In this document: positions 1 to 10,362 of the stretch, piece after piece
Layout: every line of letters starts with the position of its first letter
Position numbering within the stretch: position 1 is the first letter of the stretch
From: Rhizophagus irregularis
Lineage: Eukaryota > Glomeromycota > Glomeromycetes > Glomerales > Glomeraceae
Direction: 5' to 3'
Assembly (NCBI RefSeq): GCF_026210795.1
Contig: NC_089457.1
Coordinates: forward strand, 2,232,001 to 2,296,000
Length of the DNA: 64,000 bases
The notes under the pieces: generated by a model
What the model was told of the DNA's origin: nothing
The model's input: only the letters and a program-made list of their open reading frames with translations
The model's database searches: none
Made by a program: the position numbers and the translations under genes

Positions 1-101
1 TATTTAAAGAGGTGGAGAAATGGAGAAGAGCACAGAACTAAAAATACAGAACACATAACGAAAATAATAAATTTAGAAGCGAAATCAATTGAAGAGGTAT
101 T

Positions 102-1328
102 ATGGAAGAAAATAATTACAAGAGAATAATTGACAATATCGAAAAGGAGAATAAATATGAATTGAAAGAAGGAATTCTATATAGAGTAAAAGGACAAAAC
201 AAATTTAGAGTAATCAGGGATTATGAATACGAAGGATTGATGTACATGATGCATGATAACGAATTATCAGGACATTTTGGAATAGAAGCGACATTAGATA
301 GAATAAAAGAAAATTATTGGTGGAAAAATATGAAAGAAGATGTAGAAGAATATGTAAAAACGTGTTGGAATTGTCAAATGAGAGGAAAACCAAGAGGAAA
401 GAACGAATTAATGCCGATAAAGATAAATGAACCATTCGAGATGATTGGAATAGACATAGTTGGACCGTTAAAAGAGACAGAAAAGGGAAATAAGTATATT
501 GTAGTAGCAATGGATTATTTTACAAAATGGCCCGAGGCCGCACCACTAAAAGAAGCTACAGCGAAAGAGGTAGTAGAATTTATTTGGAGGGACATAATTT
601 GTAGACATGGGTGTCCAAAGAAAATAATTAGTGATAGAGGGACTCACTTTAACAATAGAATGATGGAAGAATTAGTAGAAAGATGTGTAATAAATCATAG
701 ATTAAGTACACCATATAGGCCACAAACAAATGGTTTGGTCGAAAGATTCAATAAAACTTTATGCGAAGGATTAGCCAAATTAGGAGAAGAAAACTGGGAT
801 AAACATATACCATCCGTATTATTTGCATACAGAACAAAGAAGCAATCGTCAACAAGAATTAAACCTTTTTATGCAACGTACGGAAGGAGAGCGAAATTAC
901 CATTAGACAAAGATGAAAACAAGATAACGTTAGCTGATAGAGTAAAAATACTAATTGAGGAGCTACCAGTAATAAGAAGAAAAATAAAAGAAAATGTGGA
1001 AGAAGCTCAAGAGAAACAAAAACAACAACACGACAAAAGGGGAATTAGAAAACCTAAATTTGAAATAGGAGAAAAAGTATTATTATATGAAGCATGGAGA
1101 GAGAAACAATGGTCGGGAAAATTGCAGAACAAATGGAAAGGACCATATTTAATTCACGAAGAATTTGGAAATGGGGCATATAAACTCAAAGAATTGGATG
1201 GAAGAATACTAAAGACTCCACAAAATGGAGAATGGTTAAAGAAATTTTATGATCGAGGGAAATTTACACCAAAAATAGTAATTAAAGGAAAAGAGGTATT
1301 CGATAAGACCCGAGTTCGATTCGAGTAA
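102..1328 (+). CDS. Ty3/gypsy integrase (Pol C-terminal part)
   Basis: This 408-residue ORF carries the integrase that inserts retrotransposon cDNA into the genome. Visible domains in order: an H2C2 zinc-binding module (H51, H58, C88, C91); an RNase H-fold catalytic core with a DD35E triad at D118 (GIDIVGP), D178 (ISDRGTHF) and E214 (NGLVERFNK); and a basic C-terminal tail with a GPY-like block (NKWKGPYLIHE) near residues 345-355. No chromodomain is evident. The ORF starts with an ATG, but an overlapping frame is open upstream to position 132. The native product is therefore probably a polyprotein joined by a frameshift, or this copy has lost one base. The catalytic core is intact, so the copy may be young. 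Confidence 0.88.
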   Translation: MEENNYKRIIDNIEKENKYELKEGILYRVKGQNKFRVIRDYEYEGLMYMMHDNELSGHFGIEATLDRIKENYWWKNMKEDVEEYVKTCWNCQMRGKPRGKNELMPIKINEPFEMIGIDIVGPLKETEKGNKYIVVAMDYFTKWPEAAPLKEATAKEVVEFIWRDIICRHGCPKKIISDRGTHFNNRMMEELVERCVINHRLSTPYRPQTNGLVERFNKTLCEGLAKLGEENWDKHIPSVLFAYRTKKQSSTRIKPFYATYGRRAKLPLDKDENKITLADRVKILIEELPVIRRKIKENVEEAQEKQKQQHDKRGIRKPKFEIGEKVLLYEAWREKQWSGKLQNKWKGPYLIHEEFGNGAYKLKELDGRILKTPQNGEWLKKFYDRGKFTPKIVIKGKEVFDKTRVRFE

Positions 1329-1403
1329 AATATTATGGATAAGACACGAGTTCGATTCTATCAAAGTTATTTGTGAGGTCACAAATAGCGAAGAGGGGGA
1401 TAA

Positions 1404-2614
1404 TGTAAACGGCCGAATATCAAACATGAAAAGATGATAAAATTCAACCACCAAATGTAATTTCCAAATATTGAGAACGAACAAATTGATTGTGAATTGG
1501 CGTAGATGGATAAATAATTAGCCGAAAAGGATAAACATTTAGGAAGAGTAATGGGAATCCCATAATTTTTATGAACTCAAATTCTTAGTGATATATAAAC
1601 TAAGTGATATCTATAATGTTGATAAACATTTAGGAAGAGTAATGATCTACATGACGTAATATTCATCAAATAATTGACAAAGAACCAATAGGATAATTAG
1701 AGTCGATCAATTGCGGCTTAGCAATCTTTAACAATAAGAACGATAAGAAAGAATAATTATAAGCCACAAAAGATAGATTATAAGCAAAACACATAAAGCG
1801 AATTAAAAGAACATATAAAATAATGTCAGAAAGATTAAAGAACACAAAATAATGTAAAAGATAATATAAAAAGATAGTATAAAGATGGAACGTAAAAGAT
1901 AATATATTAAAAAGAACATATATAAAAAGATAGCATATTAAAAGATAGCATATTAAAAGATAGCGTATTTAAAATATAGATAGTATATTAGAAAGATAGT
2001 TCAAAGATAATATGTAAAAAGAACATAAAAGATAGTATATAGATAGAATAGAAAGTAGCATAAAAATTGTATATATAGAGAGCGGAATTCAAGGTAATTC
2101 CTTAGTTCTCATCCACAGAACTCAATAAAATATAAGTTTCATTTTATTATTTGTTAATGAAGTTTAATGTTAATTAAAGGTAATAGGTTCGCCCTAAACT
2201 TTAATTAATGTTCGATTAATTAATTTTAATTAATGAAAATTTGAGAAGAATTAAATATATGTTTTGAGAAGTAATAATTCGTAGCGAGAGCTATCGCAGT
2301 TCGAAATTAAGGATAAAAGTGGATATAATTTGGGGAAAATTCAGAGAAGTAAATTTATTTTATGTCATCCAACGTCTTGTAATACTAACGCTATTTATTT
2401 TATTTTATGAACCAAGAATGTTGTCGTTATATGTTGTATGTGTTGTCGTATGTCGTTGATAATCATGTTGTTAATTAATTACTCGCTCGTTTAATTGTTC
2501 GTTCGTTTGTTTGTTTGTTCGCTCATTCGTTCGTTCGACCATGAGAATGCCCGTTCGATGTGGCAACCTTGTAAATTGATGACAGGGGGAATTGGGGGAT
2601 CTCAACGATCACAC
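1404..2614 (+). repeat. Putative 3' long terminal repeat
   Basis: It begins with TGTAAACGG directly after the purine tract. It contains an imperfect minisatellite of AGATAGTATATTAAAA-type units (about 1880-2050), a TATATATAG box near 2067, and an AATAAA polyadenylation signal near 2127. This gives a U3-R-U5 order. A TTCG-rich stretch (2484-2540) follows. The end near 2614 (CACACA) is a guess; only the left boundary is well supported. Confidence 0.55.
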
Positions 2615-3028
2615 AGTATTTAGTGTAAGAATTATCAAATGATCCTAGAAGTCCAAATTCCTTACCAAGCTAAATCTAGATTCCACAAGTTCCACAATTC
2701 AATTATCATTAATTATGTCATGGAGTTATTTATGTTACGATTGTTACGTATTTGACAAGTTGATCATTTCATAAATGAAAATCAAATGCTTTTTTTATTT
2801 ATTTTTGGAAAAAATTTAACGAAAAGAAAAGATTTTGCGCATGAAGTTATACTAAAATTTCAACATTTCGTAGTATTGCAATTACGCTCATAAATATATA
2901 AAATACTGAACGAAAATATATAAATATATATAATTAGGAAAATATAAGAAACTATCTATTATATCTTGAATAAATTTCTGGTACGATTATATTAGACATA
3001 GCTTTAATCCTTTCAAAAACTAATCTAT
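2615..3028. other. Intergenic; secreted-gene flank fragment and LRR pseudogene tail
   Basis: Positions about 2640-2790 match, over roughly 130 bp, the 3' flank of the secreted-protein units (for example 15765-15885 and 20510-20630; shared core AAGCTAAATCTAGATTCCAC). Positions 2952-3028 on the minus strand can be read as the last 24 codons and stop of the LRR pseudogene that resumes at 5749. No other gene is visible. Confidence 0.5.
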
Positions 3029-5748
3029 CACTGGTCGAAATAAAAACTTTTGGTCATGTGACAAATCGGCTGATCTGTCACACATTTCGGCCAAATTTTG
3101 GAAATTATTAAAAATCGGCCAAATTTCGACATATATGATTTATGGTCGATTTATTGAATTATTTAATTAAACGTTACGTGTTATGCATTACGCGTATTAA
3201 AAGTTTAAAAAAGGATCATCCTTTTTTAAACTTTTTTTAATTTTTTTCTTCCCCTCTCCTTTCCTTTCCTTCGTTCTCCTTCCCTGTTTCCCCTTCTTCC
3301 CCTTTCCCTTCCTTCGTTCTCTTTTTCCTTCCTTCCCTTTTTCTTCCTTTCCCTTCCCCCTTTCACTTTTTTTACTTATTTTTTATAGGTTTGGCTTTCG
3401 GGTGGGCTTCCGAAGTACAGAAACTCCAAAGATTCGTAAGTATGAATACTTTGGAGTTTATTTTATTTTTTTTAATACGAACGGTTACTAACCGTTCTTT
3501 TTTCTTTCTTTTTTTTTAGGTTTGGCCATTCGGGTGACTTCCGAAGAATGGAAAAACCAAGTTTCGTAAGTTCGGAACTTGGTTTATTTTTTTTTAATAT
3601 TATGAATGGTTATTAACCGTTCTTTTTCTTTTATTTTTTATAGGTTCAGCGTCTCGGGTAGGCTTCCGAGTTCCGAAGAACGAAAAAAACCAAGATTCGT
3701 AAGTAATTTTGGTTTTAATTTTTTTTGTTTTTTTTAATTTTATTAATAAACGGTTACTAATAACCGTTCCTTTCTTTATTTTTTAGGTTCGGGTGGGCTT
3801 TCAAAGAATGAAAACCCAAAGATAAAGATTCGTAAGTACGAATCTTTTCTTTATAATTTTTTTTTGTTTTTTCTTTATTACGAACGGTTACTAATAACCG
3901 TTCTTTTCTTTATTTTTTAGGTTCGGGTGGGCTTCCGAAAAATGAAAACCCAAAGGTAAAGATTAGTACAAATCTTTACTTTATAATTTTTTTTTGTTTT
4001 TTCTTTATTACGAACGGTTACTAAAACTGGTTTTTTCTTTATTTTTTAGGTTCGGGTGGGCTTCCGAAGAACGAAAACCCAAAGATAAAGATTCATAAGT
4101 ACGAATCTTTACTTTTTTTTCTTTTTTTTGTTTTTTTCTTTATTACGAATGGTTACTAATAACCGTTCTTTTCTTTATTTTTTTAGGTGCGGTGGGCTTC
4201 CGAAAAATGAAAACCCAAAGATAAAAATTCGTAAGTACGAATCTTTTCTTTATAATTTTTTTTTTGTTTTTTCTTTATTACGAACGGTTACTAATAACCG
4301 TTTTTTTCTTTATTTTTTTTAGATTCGGGTGGACTTCTGAAGAATGAAAACCCAAAGGTAAAGATTCGTAAGTACAAATCTTTACTTTATAATTTTTTTT
4401 TTGTTTTTTCTTTATTACAAACGGTTACTAATAACCATTTTTTTCTTTATTTTTTAGATTCGGGTGGGCTTCTGAAGAACGAAAACCCAAAGGTAAAGAT
4501 CTTTACTTTATAATTTTTTTTTTAATTTTATTAATGAACGGTTACTAATAACCATTCTTTTCTTTTTTTATAGGTTCGGGTGGACTTCCGAAGAACGGAA
4601 AAAGGAGAACCTTTAAGATTCGTAAGTAATATACTTACGAATCTTTTGTTTTAATGTTATGGAACAGTTACTAACCGTTCCTTTGATTTTTTTTTATAGG
4701 TTCGGGTGGATTTTCATCTTTTCAAGGAATAGAAAAAACTAAAGATTCAGTATGAATCTTTATTTTTTATTTTTGTTTATTATTACGAACGGTTTCTAAC
4801 CGTTCTTTTTCTTTTTTTTTAGGTCAGTGTCTTCCGAAGAATGGAAAAAACCAAGATTTGTAAATATGAATCTTGGTTTTATTTTTATTTTTTTTTATAA
4901 TATTAACGAACGGTTACTGATAACCGTTCTTATTTTATTTTTTTAGTTCAGTGGGCTTCTGAAGAACAACGGAAAACCAAGATTCGTAAGTAAGTACAAA
5001 TCTTGGTTCTTTTTTTTATTTTTTATTTTTATTTTTTATTACTACGAACGGTTTACTAATAACCGTTCTTTTCTTTTTGTAGGTTTTGGGATCTTTAGAA
5101 AAAGTGGAACCAAGATTCGTAAGTACGAGTACGAATCTTGGTTTATTTTTTATTTTTTTTAATATTATTATGAACGGTTATTAATAACTGCTCTTTTTTT
5201 CTTTTTATAGGTTTGGTGTCTTGAGTGGATTCCGATAAACAGAAAAAACCAAAGATTCGTAAGTAGAATCTTGGGTTTTTTTGCTTTTTTTTAATATTAT
5301 GGAATGGTTACTAACCGTTCTTTTCTTTTTTTATAGTTTTGGTGGGTTTCCAAAAGATCAAGATTTGTAAGTATATACGAATACATGAATAATGTGATTG
5401 TGGAATTGTAGATTAGCAATACTTATTTGTAATATGCATTTATAAATAAAGTTGTGATTTTATTGCGAATATCAAATAAAATGAGTTGTGGCTGAATATT
5501 AGTAAATAAATTTAGTACAAATTTGCAATATAAATTAAGTAACATTCGGAAAACTATTCACCAAAATTTGCTATCTGAAATTGTTCCGAATGTTAACTGA
5601 ATTTTGGCCGAAATTTCAAGCCGAACTTTAGGCGAGTGGCAGCGAATTGCAGCCAAAAAATCTGCTAAAGTTCGACCAGCATTAGACCATAAATCAGCCT
5701 AAAATCGGCTGGCTGAATTTTGGCCGATTTGGACTATTTTGACCAGTG
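3029..5748. mobile_element. 2.7-kb TIR element carrying a micro-exon array
   Basis: Its ends are terminal inverted repeats: CACTGGTCGAAATA on the left and, reverse-complemented, CACTGGTCAAAATA on the right (13 of 14 match). Subterminal regions on both sides share TCGGCCAAATT-type motifs. It is flanked by a 3-bp direct repeat TAT (3026-3028, 5749-5751). The interior holds a perfect dyad near 3206-3236, a pyrimidine tract (3242-3360), and 16 tandem structured modules. No transposase ORF is seen, so it looks non-autonomous. It lies inside an LRR pseudogene. Superfamily not assigned. Confidence 0.72.
3389..5366 (+). repeat. Array of 16 micro-exon-like hairpin modules
   Basis: Each ~110-140 bp module has a T-rich acceptor-like end (TTTTTTAG), a 30-55 nt exon-like block (core TTCGGGTGGGCTTCCGAA), a donor-like GTAAGTA, and an intron-like stretch with TTACTAAC, a fungal branch-point look-alike. 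Exon-like blocks: 3389-3435, 3520-3565, 3644-3698, 3787-3831, 3921-3964, 4050-4094, 4187-4230, 4323-4367, 4458-4500, 4574-4621, 4700-4748, 4823-4859, 4947-4985, 5083-5118, 5211-5258, 5337-5366. Three dyads recur per unit: TTCGG/CCGAA in the block, a stem around the donor, and AACGGTTA/TAACCGTT around the branch motif. Four donors are lost or mutated (3965, 4095, after 4500, 4749). Block lengths are not all multiples of three, so a continuous protein is doubtful. An AATAAA follows near 5447. Confidence 0.75.
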
Positions 5749-5751
5749 TAT

Positions 5752-6570
5752 AGTTAGCAATATGAGGGTGTAATAAAACTGGTTCAGTAAAAATCAAAAC
5801 TTCAAGTTTATAACTTTTACTGGAGGGTATGGGAGAATTCAAGAAATCATCATCATTATGGAAATGGAGGGAAAGTGATTCAAATTTTCTTAAATTATGT
5901 AAAATATTTATTAACGAAAACAAAGTAACACATTTAATACTATTTGATATTTTTAATGAAATTAAAGAATGGGAAATTTTATGAAAAATATTAAGAAATA
6001 AAGATAAATTCTCGGAAGTCCATAAAGCAGGAATTTCAAGAGTTTTCAAACATTGTTGCGATTCTAGAAGTTTAATTAAGGCAGCATGAAATTTTATATG
6101 ATTATTATTTGATATTGATAAGTGATGAAGATTTCTTTTTTTTCTTGTTATCATATCTAAAAGAAGTTCCAAAGAATCTTTAACGATTAAAAATTCTAAG
6201 AAAAGTCTAGTGATATTTAAAAGAACATCATCTATATCATTTAAAGAGCATAAGTTTAATTGATTCTCTAATCCACTCATATCATCATACTTGATATTCA
6301 AATGATTCAAATTATTATTAACTTTGTTTAAAAGTAGATCACCAAGTCTCCTATTTAGTGGTTTGATGATCTTATTGATTTTTTTAGTAAGGTTGTTGAT
6401 TGTTTTTAATTTAATAATGTGACGTATAAATTCTCTAAGTCCTTCTTGAAAAGGATATAATTCAAATTTTCATAGACATTTATGATATTCAAAGAAAGGA
6501 TTAGGTGATTCGTTTATATGTAAGTTAAGATCATGTGTATTTACTTTTTGACCAACTTTCAAATATTGCT
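5752..6570 (-). pseudogene. F-box/LRR-like protein pseudogene, truncated
   Basis: The minus frame is leucine-rich with the irregular LRR look of the large Glomeromycotina F-box/LRR families, normally nuclear or cytosolic ubiquitin-ligase adaptors. It is open from about 6467 down to 5749. An in-frame TGA at 6470-6472 replaces what is probably a Trp codon, since the reading resumes upstream to about 6570. No N-terminal F-box is seen. Downstream the frame runs into the terminal repeat of the 3029-5748 element. The likely original end lies across that insertion at 2952-3028. The family assignment rests on composition and general resemblance, without a diagnostic motif. Confidence 0.55.
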
Positions 6571-6579
6571 GTAGCTATT

Positions 6580-7270
6580 AATAATCTATCTATAATAAAT
6601 ATATATACAGAAGGTTCAGATGACTTTACTACAAAATTGGGTTTAGATTAGAGCTCCTTGACGAAAGCAGAAGCACTAGCAATCTAGTTAGCCTTACTAG
6701 TCTGTCCTAAACTTAATATTTATACAGACTCTTTAAATTGTATTAACACTTTTAATAGTTTGAAAGAGTCAACGATTACTCCGAGACAACCACAACAACT
6801 CAAGATTAATAATTATCTTATTAGGAAAGTAATTTCTCATGTAATTACAAGAAGTCAATCTCATTAAAACATGGATGTCCCTCTATGATGAAGCAGATAA
6901 ACTGGCTAAACTTATTTAACGTCTCCTTATATTATTTCAATTAACGAAAAAATCCTTCTATCATCTCTGACAATATCATATGGAATGACACAATTATCAT
7001 AGATTGAGATATTAGGAAAATGATTAGAACTGTGTTCAATGAAAAATATTTAATCAATTTTTATTAAAATACATAAACCTTACTTTCGCCAAACATGCAT
7101 ATGTTAACATTGGACTCGAAGAAAAGCTTAGCTTCTATACCATCCCTACTTCTCTCAAGTTATCGAAACAAATTAGTTTAGCGCTCACTTACTGCTGATG
7201 TTCTTCATAAATATTACCTCAATTGTAACACTTCAAGCAATAAACTTAGGTTCGCAATAGTAGCATAGAG
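6580..7270 (+). pseudogene. LINE-type retrotransposon remnant (RNase H region)
   Basis: Fragments in shifted plus frames resemble the RNase H domain and C-terminal tail of Glomeromycotina non-LTR elements: YTEGSDD near 6600 (the catalytic Asp of the usual YTDGS now Glu), KAEALAI with stops, IYTDSLNC near 6720, DEADKLAKL near 6890, and a tail FAKHAYVNIGLEE near 7090. Multiple stops and frameshifts make it dead. No reverse transcriptase remains next to it; the inserted copy is truncated or overwritten. Confidence 0.55.
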
Positions 7271-7308
7271 AACTTCGTCATGTGAGGTCGATCACCTGAA
7301 ATGCGCAG

Positions 7309-9758
7309 ATGGGAAAATTCTTGCCGAAGGATTATAAGGGTAAATTTCCAATTTTTTTTTTGTATCTGTACAAATGTTTTTCTCAAAAATTACCCAGGTC
7401 TTTCGTAGGACCGTTTTCCCAACTCACTTCATTACTTCCCAAGTTCAACGCCTTCGGTCACCAAGATCTGATTTGTTTCAATTGTCCTTTTCAAGAACTT
7501 ATAATATTACGTATTGGGAGTTATACGAAGAAAATGAACGTTTGAAAAGAGAACGTAATGAAATGCTTGATGGTTACAACAAATTCAAAGCATTACAAAA
7601 AGAGAAACAAGGTAAGAATTGGTGTAGCTTATAACTTACAAAATCGTTCTAATCAATCATTACTTCTAGAACCACTGTGGGAGTCTTCACTGAAAAAACA
7701 AAGAATTATGACGCGTATGCATATTTACCCCTATTTTACTTTTCTCTATTCTTACCAAGAAATTTTCATATCAGAGACTAATTCTTTTTTGATACTGTCA
7801 TAGAGAGAACTGCTACTCTCTTTACAGGAAAAAGCATTCCCATTGGCAAGGACCACTTCAACTGAATTGTGAATGGAGGTTGTACTTTTATTGACAAAAC
7901 ATCACTAATCGCTGAATTCATTAAGTCCAATTCAGATGTTTCTCTTGTCGTTTGGCCAAGACGATTTGGAAAAACCACAAATCTCACAATGCTTAAAGAA
8001 TTTTTTTCAATCCCCATCTATCCTGACAATGAGAACTACTATCGTGAACTGTTCAGAGATACAAAAATTATGGAGAGATCATGTCTACTCGATAGTCACT
8101 TTTGCAAGTATCTGGTTATCTTCCTATCTCTCAAGGTATAGCGTTATTTGCTTCTGTACATTGCAAACCGTTTTATTGATCTGTTTATTTTTTACATTCC
8201 TTTTCCAGGGTTTCGATGTCTGTGATACTTGGTTGAAAATGGAAGCTTTATTGTGTCAGGAGTTGGCATCACTTTATAAAGAGCACGGCTATATTAATGA
8301 TATTCTTGATAATTATGAGAAATTACGATTTAATAAGATACTTTCTGGTAATTTTGAACATGCGGTCATAATAAAATCTCTTGAACATCTTTCCAAATAC
8401 TTGAGAACCTACCACAGAAGAAGGTGTATTGTCCTAGTTGACGAATACGATCACCCTATGGAAATTGCTTACCGATATCAATATTATGAAAAAGCTCGTG
8501 GTTTTTTTTCTTCTTTATTTGGAGCGCTCCTCAAGGTAAACATTTCAGCTGTCTTTCGTAAGATCCATGCAAGTGTAACCTAAAAATGATCTGATTGACC
8601 AATGTAGGACAATGACAAAAATTTGGAGAAAACCCTCCTCGTTGGTGTGTCTCGCATTGCTAAGTCGGGATATTTGTCAGAACTTAACAATTTGAATGTG
8701 TTTCCAATGTATGTTGATAAATATGCAACCCAATTTGGATTCACTGACTATTCTTCTTCAATATTGCGATAAGAAAGAACGGTTGAATGAAGTCAAAGAA
8801 TGGTACGATGGATATAAGGCTGGAAATGGAATTTGTCTGTATAATCCATGGTCAATAAATCAATTTATTGACACAAATACTTTGGATGCGCACTGGGTGA
8901 ACACAGGTAATTAATTGGCTCCTAGCAGAATTGTTTTATAATATGGTTTTTTGAAACATAACAGGAGGTACTGCGACTATCAAGAAATTACTTTGGCACT
9001 CAACCAAAGACTTTAAAAAAGAGACGTTAACATTACTCAAAAAAGATGTGATTGATGTAAAGATCTTGAAAGACATTGATTATAACACACTATCTCCTCG
9101 TGTGATATGGACTTTACTCTACTATGAAGGCTATCTTACAATGAACGAAGACAAGAATCTATGCATTCCAAACATAAAGGTTTTCACAGAATGGAAAGAA
9201 TGGTTAAATAATAGAATTTCATCTAATCCAGATATAATGCTGGAGATGCTTTTGCAATGCAATCTCACAAAATTTGAGGAGGAACTTCCAACGATGATAA
9301 TGGAATCTCTTTCGTATTTGGATACTATAAATAGTAACTTATCATATCATTTTCTTATGATTGGCATATTATCACCGGTACGGTATCATAATTATGAGTT
9401 ATTGTTAAATAGAGAAGCTGGTGAAGGACGTTTTGATGTTAAAATTGTACCAATTACAGAAAATGTAATCTATCCAATATTGATAATTATGGAGTTCAAG
9501 GTATACAAGAAGAATAAAAAGATTATTGACAATGATGAATATGGAGATGAAGACGAAGATAAGACAGAGCATTAGCTTCAGAAGAAATCTGAAGAGGCAT
9601 TAGCACAAATAGTAGAGAGAAAATATCACACTGGCATAAAAACTACAAAATTGGTTGAGTGCGGAATTGCTTTTCGAGGAAAGCGTGCATGTGTGTCGAG
9701 TAGAGTTCTTCATAAGGAGGGCGATCATTGGATAGAGGATGAAAAAAAAGCTAAATAA
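7309..9758 (+). pseudogene. AAA-ATPase-like / PD-(D/E)XK nuclease protein, broken
   Basis: A spliced gene can be followed through seven exons: 7309-7338, 7398-7611, 7670-7714, 7804-8135, 8209-8535, 8608-8906, 8965-9758. Exon 2 is basic then coiled-coil-like. Exon 4 has a Walker A-like RRFGKTTNL; exon 5 a Walker B-like CIVLVDEYD; the last exon a restriction-nuclease-like core (GRFDVKIVP then IMEFKV, supplying D and E-x-K). This is the AAA-ATPase-like plus PDDEXK architecture, abundant in mycorrhizal fungi and related to Crinkler C-termini. Three lesions: TGA at 7863-7865, a frameshift near 8740-8765, and TAG at 9573-9575, after which the frame stays open to 9756. Splice sites are otherwise good, so decay is recent. 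Confidence 0.72.
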
Positions 9759-10362
9759 TTTTAACATGCTTATTATACTGTATAAATGTAAAATTTTTTA
9801 ATACACGAATATTATATAATAAAAATAATGCCTATACATTGCATATTGTCATATTTATTATGTTATTGACCGTTTATATTCTACCGGAAAATAAGTTTGC
9901 CCATGTTTCTGGTTCCCAATTTTTAAATTTTTAAATATGTATGCAGTGTATTTCTATAATAACATTTGATCCAGAACTCTTTTCAAATTTCTGAGGACAT
10001 TACCAGCATCACAAAATGGTGGGCTTTACTGCATTTCTCGTACATATTGATCTAGAATATCAATGATTGGGAAAACGATTATGAGTTATGCTTAGTAGTA
10101 TAGATAGGCAAATGTTTATATGCCAATTTCATATACATAATAGCGTTCGCAGATATTAACCACAGATTAAAATTTTTTCTTAAATTATTCTGTATGACAA
10201 AAACCGTTTCCTCGGGGAATGATCAGAATTTTCTGATCGTGACATTTTTGACCTTCTTCATTATGTGAGGAAATCGATGCACATATGATATGTAAATAAA
10301 TAAATAGGCTGCGTGATGTAAGATTGGCATATATATTTGCATTATTTTTTTTGACTCAAGTT
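9759..10362. other. Gene-free AT-rich spacer
   Basis: No coding frame with family character on either strand. It ends in the 8-bp target duplication CTCAAGTT (10355-10362) of the next element. Confidence 0.6.

Larger units (their letters stand above)
1..2614 (+). mobile_element. 3' part of a Ty3/gypsy LTR retrotransposon
   Basis: The left edge of the window cuts into a retrotransposon. Visible parts are an integrase-type ORF, a purine-rich tract (AAGAGGGGGA, 1391-1400) and then a TG-starting long terminal repeat. Reverse transcriptase, RNase H and the 5' LTR are off the window. A second frame is open from position 1 to 132 and reads like the linker before the integrase, so the upstream pol probably lies in that frame. 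The right end near 2614 is uncertain because the partner LTR is not available. Confidence 0.85.

Noticed and set aside
4128-4322. 64-aa ORF
   Set aside because: It reads through T-rich intron-like sequence of two array modules.
3389-5366. Reading the 16 blocks as one continuous protein
   Set aside because: Although several 45-nt blocks keep phase, others (47, 46, 55, 44, 37 nt) do not, and some donors are destroyed.
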